DNA of 40,712 nt from Rhodospirillales bacterium (GTDB lineage: Bacteria > Vulcanimicrobiota > Vulcanimicrobiia > Vulcanimicrobiales > Vulcanimicrobiaceae): NCBI GenBank assembly GCA_903970385.1, contig CAJCIN010000072.1:1-40712 (forward strand), read 5' to 3'. The translations under genes and the position numbers were made by a program. The notes below the pieces were generated by a model, which was given only the letters and a program-made list of their open reading frames with translations, did not search any database and was not told the DNA's origin. This document shows, piece after piece, positions 7,914 to 16,666 of the stretch (position 1 is the stretch's first letter; each line of letters opens with the position of its first letter).

Positions 7914-10900
7914 GTGCGGTTGACCCGTTTTGCCATCACGCGTCCCGTCATCACCGCGATGTTTTTCATCGGGCTCTCCGTCTACGGCCTGATGTCGTAC
8001 TTCGGGCTCGGCGTCAACCTCTTTCCGAACGTCGCCTTCCCCGTCGTCGCCGCGATCGCCGAATATCCGGGCGCGTCGCCCGCCGAGATGGAGAAGCTCG
8101 TCGCGAAGCCGATCGAAGATCAGCTCGACGGCATGGAGAATCTCGACCGGCTCTCGGCGACCGTTCAGGAAGGCCGCGCCGTCGTCATCGCGCGCTTCAA
8201 GCTCGATACCGATCTCAACTACGAGACGATCGACGTGCAGCGTCGCGTCGACACCGCGCGCGTGTACATGCCGACCGACCTCACGCCGCCGACGGTCGAG
8301 AAGTTCAGCAACTCGTCCGATCCGATTCTCGACGAAGCGGTCACGTCGGACAAGCTGTCGCCTGCGCAACTCTCCGACATCGTCTCGCAGCACATCGTGC
8401 CGGATCTCAAGACGGTCAAGGGCGTGCTCGACGTGCAGAGCGCGGGCGACACGCCGCGCGAAATCCACGTGTATCCCGATCAGACGCGCATGCTCGGCGT
8501 CAACACGACGCTGCTCGACATCAACAACGCGCTGACGTACAACAACGCGAACCTGCCGGGCGGCCGCCTCGACTCACCGACGCAGGAGACGACGGTCTCC
8601 GTGCACGCCGACATCCAGAAACCCGAAGACATCTTGCAGATCCCGATGCAAGTCCTCAACGGGTCGCAGATCAACGTCGCGCAAGCGAGTCTCAAGATCG
8701 GCGACATCGCCGCCGTCGACGACGGTCACGTCGAGAGCCGCCTGCCCTCGCGTTACAACGGCGCCCCGACCGTGCTGCTCTCGATCACGCGCCAAAACGA
8801 CGCGGACACGGTGAAGACGACGGCGGCAACGCGTGCGGCGTTCAAGAAGCTCGTCGACGAGTATCCGAATCTGCGATTCACGGAAGTCGATGCCGCGGCG
8901 GAATACACGCAGGCGTCCGTCGACGGCGTCCTGCAGAGCCTCTTCGAAGGCATCGTGCTGACCGCCATCGTGATGCTGCTCTTCCTGCACGCGTGGCGCA
9001 ACGCGGCGGTCGTCATGATCGCGATCCCGGTGTCGCTGCTCGGCACGTTCATCGTGATGAAACTCTTCGGCTTCACGCTCGACGTGATCTCGCTGATGGG
9101 CCTCGGGCTCACCATCGGCATCCTCGTCGACGACTCGATCGTCGTGCTCGAGAACATCACGCGACATCGCGACATGGGCGAAGCGCCGCTCGATGCGGCG
9201 GTCAACGGCCGCACCGAGATCGGGAGCGCCGCGGTCGCGATCACGCTCGTCGACGTCGTCGTGTTCTTGCCGATCGCGTTCCTCTCGGGCATCGTCGGCA
9301 AGTTCATGAAAGAGTTCGGGCTCGTGATCGTCGTGGCGACGCTGTTCTCGCTCGTCGTCTCGTTCACGCTCACGCCGCTCCTCGCGGGGCGCTGGTCGGT
9401 GAAGCGCCGCAGCGGCGCCGTGCCGTGGTGGGCGGCCGGTTTCCAGAACGGCTTCGATCGCCTCGGCGGCTGGTACGCGCGGCGCGCGCTTCCGTGGGCG
9501 CTGCGGCATCGCATCACCGTGCCCGTCGTCTGCGGCCTCTTGATCGTCGCCTCGATCGCGCTCGTTCCGCTCGGCTTCATCGGCTCGGAATTCGTACCGG
9601 CGTCGAGCACGGGCGTACTCGACGGGTCGCTGCAATATCCGGTCGGCCAGCCGCTCGCGAAGACGTCCGTCGCGATGGCGCGCCTCGAGAAGAAGCTGCT
9701 CTCGATCGACGGCGTGCAATCGGTGCTCACCACGATCGGCAGCAAACAGGTCGGCAACTCGAACGACACGGGCGGCAATCTCGCGCAATTCACCGTCATC
9801 ATCGACAAGAAGCGCCGGCTCGAGACCGATCGCGTCCTCGGTGCCGCACGCGACTTCGCGTACGTCGTGCCCGGCGCGAACTATCAGATCGCGACCGAGG
9901 GCGGCGGCGGAGGCGGCGGCTCGCCGATCTCGTTCACGCTCACGGGGCCCGATCCTTCACTCGATCAGGCCGCGGAAAAGATCGCGACGCTGATCCGCGA
10001 GCAGAAGGGTGCCGTCAACGTGCAGACGGGCGCGGAGAACGAAGGTCCGCGACTCGATATCCGCATCGACGCGCGGCGCGCGAACGTGCTCGGCATCGCG
10101 CCCGCCGATGCCGCGACCGTCGCACGCATCGCGATCGGCGGCACCGTCTCGACGCGCGTCCGGCTCGAGAACGGCCTGACCGACGTGCGGCTCGAGCTGC
10201 CGCCGGGTCGCCGTAGCGATCTCGCGACGATCTCGCAGCTGCAGGTGCGCGCGGCGAGCGGCATGCTCGTGCCGCTGAGTTCGGTCGCATCGTTCACGAT
10301 GACGAAGGCGCCGACGAAGATCCAGCGTCAGGCGCGTCAGCGCATCGCGAGCGTGTCCGGCGACGTCGATCCGAACGCGGGCGTGTCGCTCGGTAAGATC
10401 CTCGGCCCGGTGCAAGCGAAGATCGACGAGCCCGGTTTCTTGCCGCCGGGCGTCCACGCGCTCGCCGACGGCGACGCGGAACTGTTCGAGCAGACGTTCT
10501 CGAGCATGGGGCTCGCGCTCATCACGTCGTTCACGCTCGTCTACATGTTGATGGTCGTGCTCTACGGATCGTTCGTCGAACCGTTCGTCGTGATGTTCTC
10601 GGTGCCGGTCGCGCTCGTCGGTGCGCTCTCCGCGCTCGCGATTCGCCACCAGACGCTCAACCTGTTCTCGCTGATCGCGATCGTCATGCTGTTCGGACTC
10701 GTCGCGAAGAACGGCATCCTGCTCGTGGACTACGCGAACCAGCAGCGCCACAAGGCGGGGCTCAACGTCTACGACGCGATGCTCGCCGCCGCGACGACGC
10801 GCTTCCGGCCGATCCTCATGACGACGGCCGCGATGATCTTCGGGATGCTACCGCTGTCGCTCGGCCTCACGGAAGGCGCGCGCGAACGCGCGTCGATGGG

Positions 10901-11123
10901 CACCGTGCTGATCGGCGGCCTCGCGAGTTCGCTCGTGCTCACGCTCGTGCTCGTGCCCGTGATGTACACGTTCGTCATGGGCTGGGTCGACAAGCGCGTC
11001 GCGAAGCGTGCCGCCAAGCACGCCGCGGAGGATCGCCCGGATTCGGACATGCCGCACTTCCCGCTCCCCGCCGGAGCGGAGCTCGGCGACCGTGCGAGCA
11101 TCGCAGAACGGGGTACCTTCTAG
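7914..11123 (+). CDS. RND-family efflux transporter, HAE-1 type inner-membrane pump
   Basis: The protein has 1069 residues, the usual size of a proton-driven RND pump. I chose the GTG at 7914 because GAGGAGAG lies 6 bases upstream and the family opening (MRLTRFAITRPVITAMFF) starts there; the frame is open further upstream but reads as nonsense. Twelve membrane segments and two periplasmic domains are apparent. The proton-relay residues are intact: the Asp pair in TM4 (GILVDDSIVVLENI, about residue 405) and the Lys in TM10 (LFGLVAKNGILLVDYAN, about 931). A run of seven glycines after about residue 662 lies in the second periplasmic domain. No membrane-fusion protein or TolC-like gene adjoins it, so its partners must be encoded elsewhere. 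Substrates are unknown. Confidence 0.95.
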   Translation: MRLTRFAITRPVITAMFFIGLSVYGLMSYFGLGVNLFPNVAFPVVAAIAEYPGASPAEMEKLVAKPIEDQLDGMENLDRLSATVQEGRAVVIARFKLDTDLNYETIDVQRRVDTARVYMPTDLTPPTVEKFSNSSDPILDEAVTSDKLSPAQLSDIVSQHIVPDLKTVKGVLDVQSAGDTPREIHVYPDQTRMLGVNTTLLDINNALTYNNANLPGGRLDSPTQETTVSVHADIQKPEDILQIPMQVLNGSQINVAQASLKIGDIAAVDDGHVESRLPSRYNGAPTVLLSITRQNDADTVKTTAATRAAFKKLVDEYPNLRFTEVDAAAEYTQASVDGVLQSLFEGIVLTAIVMLLFLHAWRNAAVVMIAIPVSLLGTFIVMKLFGFTLDVISLMGLGLTIGILVDDSIVVLENITRHRDMGEAPLDAAVNGRTEIGSAAVAITLVDVVVFLPIAFLSGIVGKFMKEFGLVIVVATLFSLVVSFTLTPLLAGRWSVKRRSGAVPWWAAGFQNGFDRLGGWYARRALPWALRHRITVPVVCGLLIVASIALVPLGFIGSEFVPASSTGVLDGSLQYPVGQPLAKTSVAMARLEKKLLSIDGVQSVLTTIGSKQVGNSNDTGGNLAQFTVIIDKKRRLETDRVLGAARDFAYVVPGANYQIATEGGGGGGGSPISFTLTGPDPSLDQAAEKIATLIREQKGAVNVQTGAENEGPRLDIRIDARRANVLGIAPADAATVARIAIGGTVSTRVRLENGLTDVRLELPPGRRSDLATISQLQVRAASGMLVPLSSVASFTMTKAPTKIQRQARQRIASVSGDVDPNAGVSLGKILGPVQAKIDEPGFLPPGVHALADGDAELFEQTFSSMGLALITSFTLVYMLMVVLYGSFVEPFVVMFSVPVALVGALSALAIRHQTLNLFSLIAIVMLFGLVAKNGILLVDYANQQRHKAGLNVYDAMLAAATTRFRPILMTTAAMIFGMLPLSLGLTEGARERASMGTVLIGGLASSLVLTLVLVPVMYTFVMGWVDKRVAKRAAKHAAEDRPDSDMPHFPLPAGAELGDRASIAERGTF

Positions 11124-11128
11124 GCTGC

Positions 11129-11165
11129 GCCTCCGCTTCCGGAGGCCGACCGCCCCGTCCGGGGC
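11129..11165 (+). terminator. Two tandem GC-rich hairpins after the RND gene
   Basis: GCCTCCG (11129-11135) pairs with CGGAGGC (11140-11146) around CTTC, and GCCCC (11152-11156) pairs with GGGGC (11161-11165) around GTCC. They start 6 bases after the stop and end before the ribosome site of the next gene. No T run follows, so they may be a weak terminator or an attenuating or stabilising element. Confidence 0.4.
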
Positions 11166-11183
11166 ATGCTTTCGGAGGTCCCG

Positions 11184-12242
11184 TTGTCACGAATTCGACC
11201 GTTTACCGCTGCCGGAGTCACGCTCGCCGCCGTGGCGGCGTCCGCCCTTCCGGCGTGGGCACTCTCCGTCACCGTCAACGGCCAGGCCGTCGTGTTCAAT
11301 CCGCCGCCGATCGAGCGCGCCGGACGCGTCTTCGTGCCGCTTCGCGGCGTCTTCGAGCGCCTCGGCGCGAGCGTCGTGTACCAGAGCGGCACGATCAACG
11401 CGACCGGCAACGGCCGCGCGATCCAGTTGCACATCGGCTCGAACGCCGTGACCGTGAACGGTCAGCAGTCGACGATCGACGAGCCGCCGTTCGTGATCGG
11501 CGCGAGCACCTACGTGCCGCTGCGCTTCGTCTCGGAAGCCCTCGGAGCCGGCGTGAACTACGACTCGGCGAACCAGCTCGTCGCGCTCAACACGTCGGGC
11601 GCCGCGGGCGGCCCACCGCCCGGCGGACCGCCGCCGGTCGCGACGCACCTGTTGCGCGACCTCGAGCCCGGCCGCAATGTCGCGGTCGGTTCGCGACGTC
11701 CGACGATTTCCGCGAACTTCGCCCAGCCGGTCGATCCCAACAGCGTTCACCTGACGCTCGACGGCCTCGACGTGACGCGTGACGCGACCCGGTCGCCGAG
11801 CGGCTTCATCTACGCGCCGACCTCGCCGCTGCAATCGATGCCGCACGACGTGGTCGTCGCGGGCAATCTCGCGAGCGGCCAACCGTTCACGGAACGCTGG
11901 CACTTCGCGACCGGCGCCTCCGCCGAACGGAACACGATCTCGATCGTTTCGCCGCCCGACGGATCGCCGGTCGGCAACTCGTTCACGGTGCGCGGCCGGA
12001 CGGTTCCGAACGCGCTCGTCCACGTCGTCGCCGGTGCGTCGGCGAACTTCGCGGGCCGGTCGTTCGCGTTCGGTTCGGGTAACTTCGTCGGCGACACGGT
12101 GGCGGACGGCAGCGGGAACTTCGAGCAGCGCATCAACGTGCAGGCGTTTCCGGGTGCGGCGATCGGCGTGACGATCACGTCGACGGATCCGCAGTCGCGC
12201 GAGAGCGCCCAACAGAAGCTCCAGCTCACCACATCGCAATAG
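11184..12242 (+). CDS. Exported protein with copper-amine-oxidase-like N-terminal domain and Ig-like C-terminus
   Basis: The protein has 352 residues from a TTG at 11184, chosen because GGAGG lies 5 bases upstream; an in-frame ATG at 11166 has no ribosome site. A signal peptide is clear (PFTAAGVTLAAVAASALPAWA). Residues about 25-135 form the copper-amine-oxidase N1-type domain (PF07833-like), recognisable by its repeats: RVFVPLRGVFERLGASV and STYVPLRFVSEALGAGV, each followed by a short strand. These domains usually act as envelope or cell-surface binding modules, not oxidases. A proline/glycine linker (GGPPPGGPPP) leads to one or two Ig-like beta domains, the last starting near ISIVSPPDGSPVGNSFTV. 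It is presumably a periplasmic or surface protein. The SDR gene follows after 4 bases. Confidence 0.88.
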   Translation: MSRIRPFTAAGVTLAAVAASALPAWALSVTVNGQAVVFNPPPIERAGRVFVPLRGVFERLGASVVYQSGTINATGNGRAIQLHIGSNAVTVNGQQSTIDEPPFVIGASTYVPLRFVSEALGAGVNYDSANQLVALNTSGAAGGPPPGGPPPVATHLLRDLEPGRNVAVGSRRPTISANFAQPVDPNSVHLTLDGLDVTRDATRSPSGFIYAPTSPLQSMPHDVVVAGNLASGQPFTERWHFATGASAERNTISIVSPPDGSPVGNSFTVRGRTVPNALVHVVAGASANFAGRSFAFGSGNFVGDTVADGSGNFEQRINVQAFPGAAIGVTITSTDPQSRESAQQKLQLTTSQ

Positions 12243-12246
12243 CGGC

Positions 12247-12996
12247 GTGACGGAGCGTCGCCGGGCCTTCATCACGGGAGCGGCGAGCGGTCTCGCGCGC
12301 GGGGTCGCGGTGGATCTCGCGCGTCACGGTTACCGCGTCGCGTTCACCTACCGTCCCGGCGGCACCGCGCCCGACGGCACGCTCGCCGCGATCCTCGCGT
12401 CGGGCGGTGCCGCCGGTATCACGGTGGCCGCCGATCACGGCAAAGCGGGCGAGACCGCGCGGAGCGTCGCCGAAGCAGAGGTGGCGCTCGGCGGCCTCGA
12501 CGCGTACGTGCATGCGGTCGGGCCGATCGTCGTGAAGCGCTTCGCCGCGTCAACGGCGGACGACGCGCGAGCGATGATCGCCGGCAACTATGAGAGCGCC
12601 GTGGAGGGCGCGTTCGCCGCGCTTCCCGGCATGCGCGCGCGCGGTTATGGGCGGCTCGTCTACTTCGGCATGAACGGAAGCCACCTGACGCTGCCGGCCC
12701 TGTCGATGAGCCTCTACGGAGCGGCGAAGGCGGCCGTCGTCGCGTTCGCCCGATCGCTCTCGCTCGAGGAAGCTAAGGCGGGTATCACCGTGAACGTCAT
12801 CGAGCCCGGCGACATCCGCGACAAGACCGTGGACCGCGCAGGGGCGCAGGCTATCGCGGCCAACAATCCGACCGGCCACGCGGGGTCTTGGGAAGACGTC
12901 GCCTACGCCGTGCGTTTTCTCGTTTCGGAAGAGGCTAGCTTCATCAACGGTTTGACGATCGGAGTCAATGGAGGACTCGTGGAGCCGCACGAATGA
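12247..12996 (+). CDS. Short-chain dehydrogenase/reductase, FabG-like
   Basis: This is a 249-residue cytoplasmic NAD(P)-dependent oxidoreductase with a GTG start. The nucleotide-binding motif reads FITGAASGLARGVA, where the last Gly of the usual TGxxxGxG is Ala. The catalytic Tyr and Lys are present in SLYGAAKAAVVAFARSL, with a Ser upstream in the strand near FGMNGSHLTL. The C-terminal region (ASFINGLTIGVNGGL) is typical of the FabG-like classical SDRs. It begins 4 bases after the copper-amine-oxidase-domain gene and overlaps the glycosyltransferase gene as ATGA. The substrate cannot be inferred; linkage to envelope genes suggests a role in lipid or sugar precursor metabolism, but that is speculative. 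Confidence 0.92.
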   Translation: MTERRRAFITGAASGLARGVAVDLARHGYRVAFTYRPGGTAPDGTLAAILASGGAAGITVAADHGKAGETARSVAEAEVALGGLDAYVHAVGPIVVKRFAASTADDARAMIAGNYESAVEGAFAALPGMRARGYGRLVYFGMNGSHLTLPALSMSLYGAAKAAVVAFARSLSLEEAKAGITVNVIEPGDIRDKTVDRAGAQAIAANNPTGHAGSWEDVAYAVRFLVSEEASFINGLTIGVNGGLVEPHE

Positions 12997-14507
12997 CGGC
13001 TGTCGTGTGGGTCGTCGTCGCGCTCGTCATCGCCGTGCGCTGCGTCGTCGCGTTCACGTTGCCGCTCACGGGCGACGAGGCGTACTACTGGGAGTGGAGC
13101 CGCCACCTCGCATGGGGCTACGTCGATCATCCGCCCGCCGTCGCGGCGACGATCGCCGCGTTCTCGGCGTTCGGTCAGACGCCCGGTCTCGTGCGTCTCG
13201 GCTTCGTGCTCTGCGGCTTGATCGCATCGATCGCGATCGCCGGCTGCGCGACGACGATCACGAACGATCGCCGCGCGGGCGCCGTCGCCGCACTCGCGCT
13301 CGCGCTGACGCCGCTCGCCTCGCTCGCCTTCGGCTCCGCGTCGCCCGACGGGCCGTATCTGATGTTCTGGGCGCTCGCACTCTGGGCCGCGGTCCGCGCT
13401 TTCAAATTCGATGGCACGTTCGATTGGGCGGCGCTCGGCGCCGCGACCGCGGGCGTGCTACTCTCGCGCGTGCTCGGCTTCGCGCTGCTCTTCGGGCTGT
13501 GCGCGTACGCGTGCACGCCGGGCGTGCGGCACGTCTGGCGGCGCGGCATGCCGATCGCGCTCGCCGTCACGGCGGTGCTCTTCGCACCGTGCGTCGTGTG
13601 GAACGCGACGCACGGCTGGGTGACGTTCCTGTTCGGCGTGGTATACCGTCACGAGGAGACGCACGCGTTTTCCGTCGTGCGCGTCGTCCAGTTGCTCGCC
13701 GCGCAGGCGGCCGCGTATTCGCCCGGCATCTTCGTCGCGGTGTTGCTGCTCGCGATCCGGCCGCGGAACGCCCTGCTCGCGTGGACCGCGATCCCGCAGC
13801 TCGCCGTCGTCACCGTGCTCGCGTTCGTGGAACGCGTCGAGATCCACTGGATCTTCGGAACGCTCGTCTCGCTCTCCGCAATGCTCGGCGTGGCGTACGT
13901 CCAGATCTCGCACCGGCTCAAGATCGTGTGGTCGACGATCTGCGTCGTACCGGGTGCGATCCTCGTACCGGCGATTCTCGCCGTCACGTTCGCACCCGTC
14001 CCGATCTACAAGATCGTCAATCGCGAGACGGGCGCGCAGCTGCGCAACGGCGGCCCGTTCGAGATCATGACGTACGCGATGGTCGCGCGCGATGCGAAGG
14101 CGCTCGCGGCCGAGCACGATGCCGTCGTCATGACGGACGGCTACGGTCTGTCGTCGGTCATGGACTTCGATGCGGGCATCACGCCCGTCGTGATCGGTTA
14201 CAACTGGCAAGGCCGCGAGTCGCGGCATTGGTATGCCGACTCCGAGCGGCCGGCACGCGCGCTGTTCGTCGACAAGGAGCCGCTCGCGACGCGGCCCGAC
14301 ATCGCGAGACACCTGCACCGCGCCTGTAGCTCCGTGACGGACGGCGGCATCCACCCGTACAGTTTCGGCGGCACGACGCCGCGTGCGTATTACTTCACGT
14401 GGTGCGAGGGTCTCGGGCCGGACGGCATCGCGATCCTCCGCTGGGAACGCGAACCGTCCGCTCCGCACGCTTCCGCCGTCGCCGCGGCGCCGCACGTGGG
14501 TGCTTGA
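12993..14507 (+). CDS. GT39/ArnT-like membrane glycosyltransferase (PMT_2 family)
   Basis: This is a 504-residue polytopic protein that would transfer a sugar from a polyprenyl-phosphate donor to a lipid or protein on the periplasmic side. The first loop carries the acidic motif LTGDEAYYWEWSRHLAWGY followed by VDHPPAVA, a signature of the PMT_2/ArnT-type group, and about ten hydrophobic segments follow up to residue 345. The C-terminal 150 residues are soluble and contain DGYGLSSVMDFDAGI, likely the periplasmic domain. The gene overlaps the SDR upstream by 4 bases and the MmcB-like gene downstream by 8. The acceptor is unknown. Confidence 0.9.
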   Translation: MTAVVWVVVALVIAVRCVVAFTLPLTGDEAYYWEWSRHLAWGYVDHPPAVAATIAAFSAFGQTPGLVRLGFVLCGLIASIAIAGCATTITNDRRAGAVAALALALTPLASLAFGSASPDGPYLMFWALALWAAVRAFKFDGTFDWAALGAATAGVLLSRVLGFALLFGLCAYACTPGVRHVWRRGMPIALAVTAVLFAPCVVWNATHGWVTFLFGVVYRHEETHAFSVVRVVQLLAAQAAAYSPGIFVAVLLLAIRPRNALLAWTAIPQLAVVTVLAFVERVEIHWIFGTLVSLSAMLGVAYVQISHRLKIVWSTICVVPGAILVPAILAVTFAPVPIYKIVNRETGAQLRNGGPFEIMTYAMVARDAKALAAEHDAVVMTDGYGLSSVMDFDAGITPVVIGYNWQGRESRHWYADSERPARALFVDKEPLATRPDIARHLHRACSSVTDGGIHPYSFGGTTPRAYYFTWCEGLGPDGIAILRWEREPSAPHASAVAAAPHVGA

Positions 14508-15042
14508 TTACATTCCGCTGACGGCGGCCGCCGGCCGCCGGCTCGCGACGGCGGAGCTGCGTTCGCTCGCCACGTCGCGCATGCGCGACCTCGGCTATGC
14601 GTACGTCGCGAACGAGTTCTCTCCCAGCAACGCGAACCTGCGTTTCGACGTCATAGGAATCGCGAAGTACACGCGGCAAGTGCGCATCTACGAAATCAAG
14701 TCGTCGCGTGGCGATTTCCTGAGCGACGGAAAGTGGGAGAAGTATCTCGACTACTGCACGCATTTCTCGTTCGTCGCGCCGGCCGGAGCGATCTTTCGCT
14801 GGGAACTCGCGCGCGGCGTCGGGCTCATCGAATACGGCGCGCCGGCGTTCGAATCGATGCGGCGCGCGCGGCGGTTCGGCATGACGATCGTGCGCGAGGA
14901 TTGCCTGCGTGCCTCGCGTCCCTCGCAGCGTCTGCGCGAGCGCGTCGACGATGCGGCGTGGATCGGATTGCTCGAGACGATCGCGCTCGCGTCGCGACCC
15001 GGAGCGCCCGACGTGACCTTCGAGGGAGGCGCCGGAATCTGA
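14500..15042 (+). CDS. MmcB-like DNA-repair protein with PD-(D/E)XK-type nuclease fold
   Basis: The protein has 180 residues from a GTG at 14500 that overlaps the upstream gene by 8 bases; the open frame extends further up but would run deep inside the glycosyltransferase. The core contains LRFDVIGIAK, then VRIYEIKSSRGDFLSDGKW and YLDYCTHFSFVAP. The order Asp, then Glu-x-Lys, followed by a DF-x-x-D-x-KW-x-x-Y sequence, matches the MmcB-like family (PF06319), damage-related proteins of the PD-(D/E)XK superfamily in which the strand pair binds metal. GVGLIEYGAP fits the family's later GLI strand. There is no LexA-like box that I can see, and the gene sits inside an envelope operon, so its regulation is probably operon-driven. 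Family membership is likely, nuclease activity unproven. Confidence 0.78.
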   Translation: MLDYIPLTAAAGRRLATAELRSLATSRMRDLGYAYVANEFSPSNANLRFDVIGIAKYTRQVRIYEIKSSRGDFLSDGKWEKYLDYCTHFSFVAPAGAIFRWELARGVGLIEYGAPAFESMRRARRFGMTIVREDCLRASRPSQRLRERVDDAAWIGLLETIALASRPGAPDVTFEGGAGI

Positions 15043-16577
15043 AGACCGTTCGCCTCGCCGCCGTTCTCCTCGCGTGCGCGTGCGCGACCGCGTGCGGGCG
15101 CGCGCCGGATTCCGCTGCGGCGACCGCAGGACCGGCCGCGGCGTTACGGGCGTTGCCGACGGCGACCCCGGCGCCCGCGTGGAGCGCCTCCGCTCGCGGA
15201 ACGCTCGACCGGACGCTCGCGTCGATCTTCACGAGCGAGATCGCCGAGCACGAGACGGGCATCGTCGTCGCGTCGGCCGAGGGCTCGACGCTCTTCGATC
15301 GCCGCGGGAACGTGCCCGTGACGCCCGCCTCGACGCTCAAACTGGTCGTCGGCGCCACGGCGCTGAATCGTTTAGGACCGAAACATCGGTTCGATACGCG
15401 GTTCGTCGCGAGCGCGCCGCCGGACGAGAACGGCGTGCTCCGCGGCGGACTGTGGCTCGTCGGCGGCGGCGATCCGACGCTGACGTCGGACGATCTGCGG
15501 CGCGGCGTCGGCGTGCTTTCGCGCACCGGGATCAAGCAGATCGACGGCACGCTCGCCGTCGACGATACCGCGTTCTCGGGACCCGAGCAGAACCCGCGCT
15601 GGGATCCGGACGACCTCGACTACGATTACGCGGCGGGGACGAGCGCGATGTCGCTCGACGAGGACACCGTCGAGTTCGACGTCACGCCGGCCGCGAACGG
15701 CGGCAGCGCGACGGTCAAGCCCGTTCCGGATAACGCGTCGATCGCGTTCGAAGGCTCGGTGAACACGGTGCCGAGCGGCTACGAATCGTTCGTCTCGATC
15801 GAGCGCAAGGTGGAACCGCCGACGTTCGGGGCGAGCGAGGCGGAAGCCGCGGAGACGGAGCCGCGTAACGAGTACGTGCTCGACGGGCACATCGCTCAGG
15901 GCGGCGCGCAGCAGTTCTTCAAGCCGGTCCTCGGGATGGGGGGATACGTCGGCGGCGTGGTCGCCTCGATGCTGCAGGCACGCGACATCGCGCTCGCCGG
16001 CGGCTATCGCGCGGGTGCGGCTCCGCCGGGCGCGGCTCCGCTCTGGGACCACCGGTCGCCGCCGCTCGGCGACATCGAGCACGAGATGCTCGTGAACTCG
16101 AACAATCACACGGCCGAGACATTGCTGCGCATCGTCGGCGAGACGGCCGGTCATCCCGGCACGGACGCCGCCGGGATCGCGATCGAGAAGAACGAGCTCG
16201 CGCGCCTCGGCGTGCCGCACGATCATATGGCGCTCTACGACGGCAGCGGTCTCGCGCCGAGCGACCGCATCATGCCGGTCACGCTCGCGAAGCTGCTCGC
16301 CGCCGAAGCGCGCTCGGCCTACGGCGACACGTTCGTGCGCAGCTTGCCGCGCGTCGGCATCGAGGGCACGGTCAAGCGCCACGATCTCACCGACGCCGCC
16401 GGACGGGTACGTGCGAAGAGCGGTCACATCGGCGGCGTGAACGGTCTCGCGGGCGTCGTGCAGACGAAACACCACGGCCGCGTGTCGTTCGCCTTCGTGG
16501 TCAACTCGCCGAACGCCAACGCCGGCGTCGTCTACGAGGAGATGGATCGCGCGCTCGACGCGATCGCCGATTCTTAA
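15039..16577 (+). CDS. dacB: D-alanyl-D-alanine carboxypeptidase/endopeptidase, PBP4 type
   Basis: This periplasmic class C penicillin-binding protein trims or cleaves peptidoglycan peptide stems. The three active-site motifs are present: SxxK as TPASTLKLVVG (Ser98, Lys101), SxN as VNSNNHTAETLL (Ser354) and KTG as RAKSGHIGGVNG (Lys460). The GGGDPTLTSDDLRRG segment and the large inserted domain between the first two motifs are typical of the PBP4 family, and 512 residues is a normal length. The signal peptide (LAAVLLACACATACG) has several Cys and may make it a lipoprotein. No ATG, GTG or TTG fits the N-terminus; the CTG at 15039 forms a CTGA overlap with the upstream stop and has GGGAGG 9 bases before it, so I take it as start. 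Confidence 0.93.
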   Translation: MKTVRLAAVLLACACATACGRAPDSAAATAGPAAALRALPTATPAPAWSASARGTLDRTLASIFTSEIAEHETGIVVASAEGSTLFDRRGNVPVTPASTLKLVVGATALNRLGPKHRFDTRFVASAPPDENGVLRGGLWLVGGGDPTLTSDDLRRGVGVLSRTGIKQIDGTLAVDDTAFSGPEQNPRWDPDDLDYDYAAGTSAMSLDEDTVEFDVTPAANGGSATVKPVPDNASIAFEGSVNTVPSGYESFVSIERKVEPPTFGASEAEAAETEPRNEYVLDGHIAQGGAQQFFKPVLGMGGYVGGVVASMLQARDIALAGGYRAGAAPPGAAPLWDHRSPPLGDIEHEMLVNSNNHTAETLLRIVGETAGHPGTDAAGIAIEKNELARLGVPHDHMALYDGSGLAPSDRIMPVTLAKLLAAEARSAYGDTFVRSLPRVGIEGTVKRHDLTDAAGRVRAKSGHIGGVNGLAGVVQTKHHGRVSFAFVVNSPNANAGVVYEEMDRALDAIADS

Positions 16578-16666
16578 CGGCGGCCGAACAGGAAGTCCGC
16601 CGCGAGGCCACGGAGGATGCGAGTCCGCGCGTTCTCGCCCGGCAGACCCGTACTGAGGGCCGATTT

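Noticed and set aside
9898-9930. Glycine run in the RND protein as a possible repeat expansion
   Set aside because: Seven glycines in a periplasmic loop of an otherwise normal pump are most simply a linker; no flanking repeat suggests expansion.
6644-10216. A very long open frame on the plus strand, out of frame with the RND gene
   Set aside because: Its product is an Arg-rich, low-complexity shadow with no domain; the RND, metallo-hydrolase and exported-protein genes explain the same DNA.
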